The position numbers and the translations under genes were made by a program. Positions 6,748 to 7,734 of a stretch of 7,734 nucleotides of DNA are shown in pieces. Within the stretch, counting starts at the first letter, position 1. The number at the start of each line of letters is the position of its first letter. This stretch comes from Azoarcus sp. (GTDB lineage Bacteria; Pseudomonadota; Gammaproteobacteria; Burkholderiales; Rhodocyclaceae). The notes under the pieces were generated by a model that did no database searches, had not been told where the DNA came from, and worked only from the letters and a program-made list of their open reading frames with translations. The stretch is taken from assembly GCA_023230755.1 (NCBI GenBank), contig JALNWS010000188.1, forward strand, positions 1 to 7,734, written 5' to 3'.

Positions 6748-7527
6748 ATGCTGGCAAGCACGCATGCCCGGACCACGGGCGCAAAGGACGAGGCGCTTGG
6801 AGATGCGTTGGTGATCACCTGCGAACACGGTGGCAACCGCATTCCACCTGCCTACCGGGTGCTGTTCCGTTGCGAGCAGGATCTGCTGGCGTCGCACCGT
6901 GGTTTCGACGCAGGGGCGCTGGTGATGGCGAGGTCGCTGGCGAGGGCGTTTTCCGCGCCGCTTGCTTACGGAACAGTGTCGCGCCTGCTGGTTGACCTGA
7001 ATCGCTCCATCGGCCATCGGCATCTGCATTTTGACACTGTGCGCAAGGCGCCGCTGGCGGTGCGCGAGCACATTCTTGAGCGCTATTACCAGCCCTACCG
7101 CAAAGAGGTCGAGCGCCTGATCATGCAGACCCTCAAGCGCCAGGGGCGGGTGATTCACATCTCTTCCCACAGTTTCACCCCGGAGCTGAGGGGACGGCGG
7201 CGAGAGGCGGATATCGGCTTGCTGTATGACCCCTCTCGTGCCGGTGAGGTGGCGCTGTGCGAGCGCTGGAAAGCTGCGCTCGAGACGAGCGCACCGGAAC
7301 TTATCGTGCGCCGCAACTATCCCTATTCGGGCAAGGCGGACGGCGTGGCAGCCTGGTTTCGCGCACGTCTGCCGTCCGATACTTATGTCGGCGTCGAACT
7401 GGAGATCAACCAGAAGCACGTGGACGCCGCGAATCCGCAGTGGTTGGCGCTGCGCAGGGCAGTGATCGAATCGCTGCACAATGCACTTTCCGGTGAAGGC
7501 CGGGGAACTGCCAGACAAGGCGCCTGA
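6748..7527 (+). CDS. Predicted N-formylglutamate amidohydrolase-like protein (non-HutG type)
   Basis: This 259-residue protein starts at ATG 6748 with GAGG 9 nt upstream. It shows the family landmarks in order: ITCEHGGNRIP (23-33, H27), HRGFD (50-54), DLNRS (83-87), ISSHSF (138-143, H141), DIGLLYDP (155-162), RNYPYSGKADG (189-199) and GVELEINQ (215-222). The FGase family belongs to a clan of zinc-dependent peptidase and deacylase folds. H27 and H141 are the obvious ligand candidates, an inference from position. The CEHGGN start resembles the predicted-amidohydrolase branch rather than classical HutG, and no histidine-utilisation gene is visible. The true substrate may therefore be another N-acyl amino acid or amide. 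It is a soluble protein with no signal peptide. A transglutaminase-like gene follows 69 nt later on the same strand. An in-frame TTG at 6670 is a less likely start. Confidence 0.88.
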   Translation: MLASTHARTTGAKDEALGDALVITCEHGGNRIPPAYRVLFRCEQDLLASHRGFDAGALVMARSLARAFSAPLAYGTVSRLLVDLNRSIGHRHLHFDTVRKAPLAVREHILERYYQPYRKEVERLIMQTLKRQGRVIHISSHSFTPELRGRRREADIGLLYDPSRAGEVALCERWKAALETSAPELIVRRNYPYSGKADGVAAWFRARLPSDTYVGVELEINQKHVDAANPQWLALRRAVIESLHNALSGEGRGTARQGA

Positions 7528-7538
7528 TCGGGGGCGAC

Positions 7539-7560
7539 GCTCAGGCGCTGTGGCCTGAGC
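7539..7560 (+). other. Hairpin between the amidohydrolase-like and transglutaminase-like genes
   Basis: GCTCAGGC (7539-7546) and GCCTGAGC (7553-7560) form a perfect 8-bp stem with the 6-nt loop GCTGTG. No T-run follows, so a classical terminator is unlikely. It could limit read-through, stabilise the upstream mRNA or act as a processing site. Confidence 0.45.
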
Positions 7561-7583
7561 CGTTCCGGTCTGCGAGCGCAACG

Positions 7584-7590
7584 AAGGAGA
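7584..7590 (+). promoter_or_regulatory. Ribosome binding site for the GTG start at 7597
   Basis: AAGGAGA lies 6 nt before GTG 7597. A decoy ATG at 7592 opens only a two-codon frame (ATG CTG TGA) whose stop overlaps the GTG. Confidence 0.75.
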
Positions 7591-7596
7591 AATGCT

Positions 7597-7734
7597 GTGA
7601 AGATTCGCGTTGGCTACGAACTGATTTACGACTGCCCGCAACCCACGCCGATGATTCTGTCGCTGAACGTGCATTTCAGTCGTGCGTCAGACCTGATCAT
7701 TCCCGATCACCTGATTACGGATCCGTCCGTACCG
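7597..7734 (+). CDS. Transglutaminase-like protein, N-terminal fragment cut by window end
   Basis: Only the first 46 residues are present, from GTG 7597 with AAGGAGA at 7584-7590. The sequence opens with KIRVGYELIYDCPQPTPMIL, then LNVHFSRASDLIIPDHL. This matches the N-terminal beta-rich region that precedes the Cys-His-Asp transglutaminase/protease core in bacterial transglutaminase-like proteins, as I recognise it. The catalytic core lies outside the window, so activity cannot be judged. It follows the amidohydrolase-like gene on the same strand after a hairpin-containing gap. Transglutaminase-like genes of this type often neighbour alpha-E and ATP-grasp genes, but whether that holds here is not visible. 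Confidence 0.75.
   Translation, partial: MKIRVGYELIYDCPQPTPMILSLNVHFSRASDLIIPDHLITDPSVP

Noticed and set aside
6624..6995. Plus-strand frame from GTG 6624, whose first 20 or so residues look helix-like
   Set aside because: It has an AAGAAGG sequence upstream but runs deep into the amidohydrolase-like gene in another frame and becomes low-quality sequence there. I see no family match.
6586..7674. 362-codon open frame on the minus strand opposite the amidohydrolase-like gene
   Set aside because: It is antisense to a well-supported gene with clear family motifs. Its translation is rich in Arg, Gln and His with no recognisable domain, as expected for a GC-rich shadow frame.

Overview
This 7.7 kb window is GC-rich, densely packed bacterial chromosome. 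Its layout, the c-di-GMP sensor architecture and the protein types look proteobacterial. I favour a betaproteobacterium of the Rhodocyclales/Zoogloeaceae kind (Azoarcus/Thauera-like). That placement is an impression from protein character, not a measured assignment. I see no IS element, CRISPR array, tRNA, rRNA or prophage gene.

Region 1 (2-2257, + strand) is a compact four-gene operon. It opens with the C-terminal part of a CobT-like von Willebrand factor A protein, whose 5' end lies outside the window. A small DUF861-type cupin follows, and then two tandem, diverged members of the uncharacterised Lin0512 family. The gaps are 36 nt, 26 nt and an 8-nt overlap, so co-transcription and translational coupling are likely. 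CobT normally works with the AAA+ ATPase CobS in metal insertion or remodelling, but the genes seen downstream here are not cobalamin genes. This operon is the best candidate in the window for an undescribed system.

Region 2 (2277-6369, - strand) holds two genes convergent with the operon. One encodes a major facilitator superfamily transporter. Downstream of it is a large membrane-anchored c-di-GMP protein: periplasmic solute-binding domain, one transmembrane helix, PAS, GGDEF with an I-site, and EAL. The 151-nt gap between them contains a hairpin just after the transporter stop codon.

Region 3 (6370-6747) is a 378-base divergent intergenic region. It contains inverted and direct copies of a GCGGT/ACCGC half-site, two predicted hairpins, a separate 18-bp dyad and a possible 26-codon micro-ORF. 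It probably carries the promoters of both the transporter and the gene to its right.

Region 4 (6748-7734, + strand) encodes a predicted N-formylglutamate amidohydrolase-like protein of the non-HutG type. After a 69-nt gap with a strong hairpin comes the start of a transglutaminase-like protein, cut by the window end. The pair suggests processing of amide or peptide bonds rather than histidine catabolism, because no hut gene is visible.
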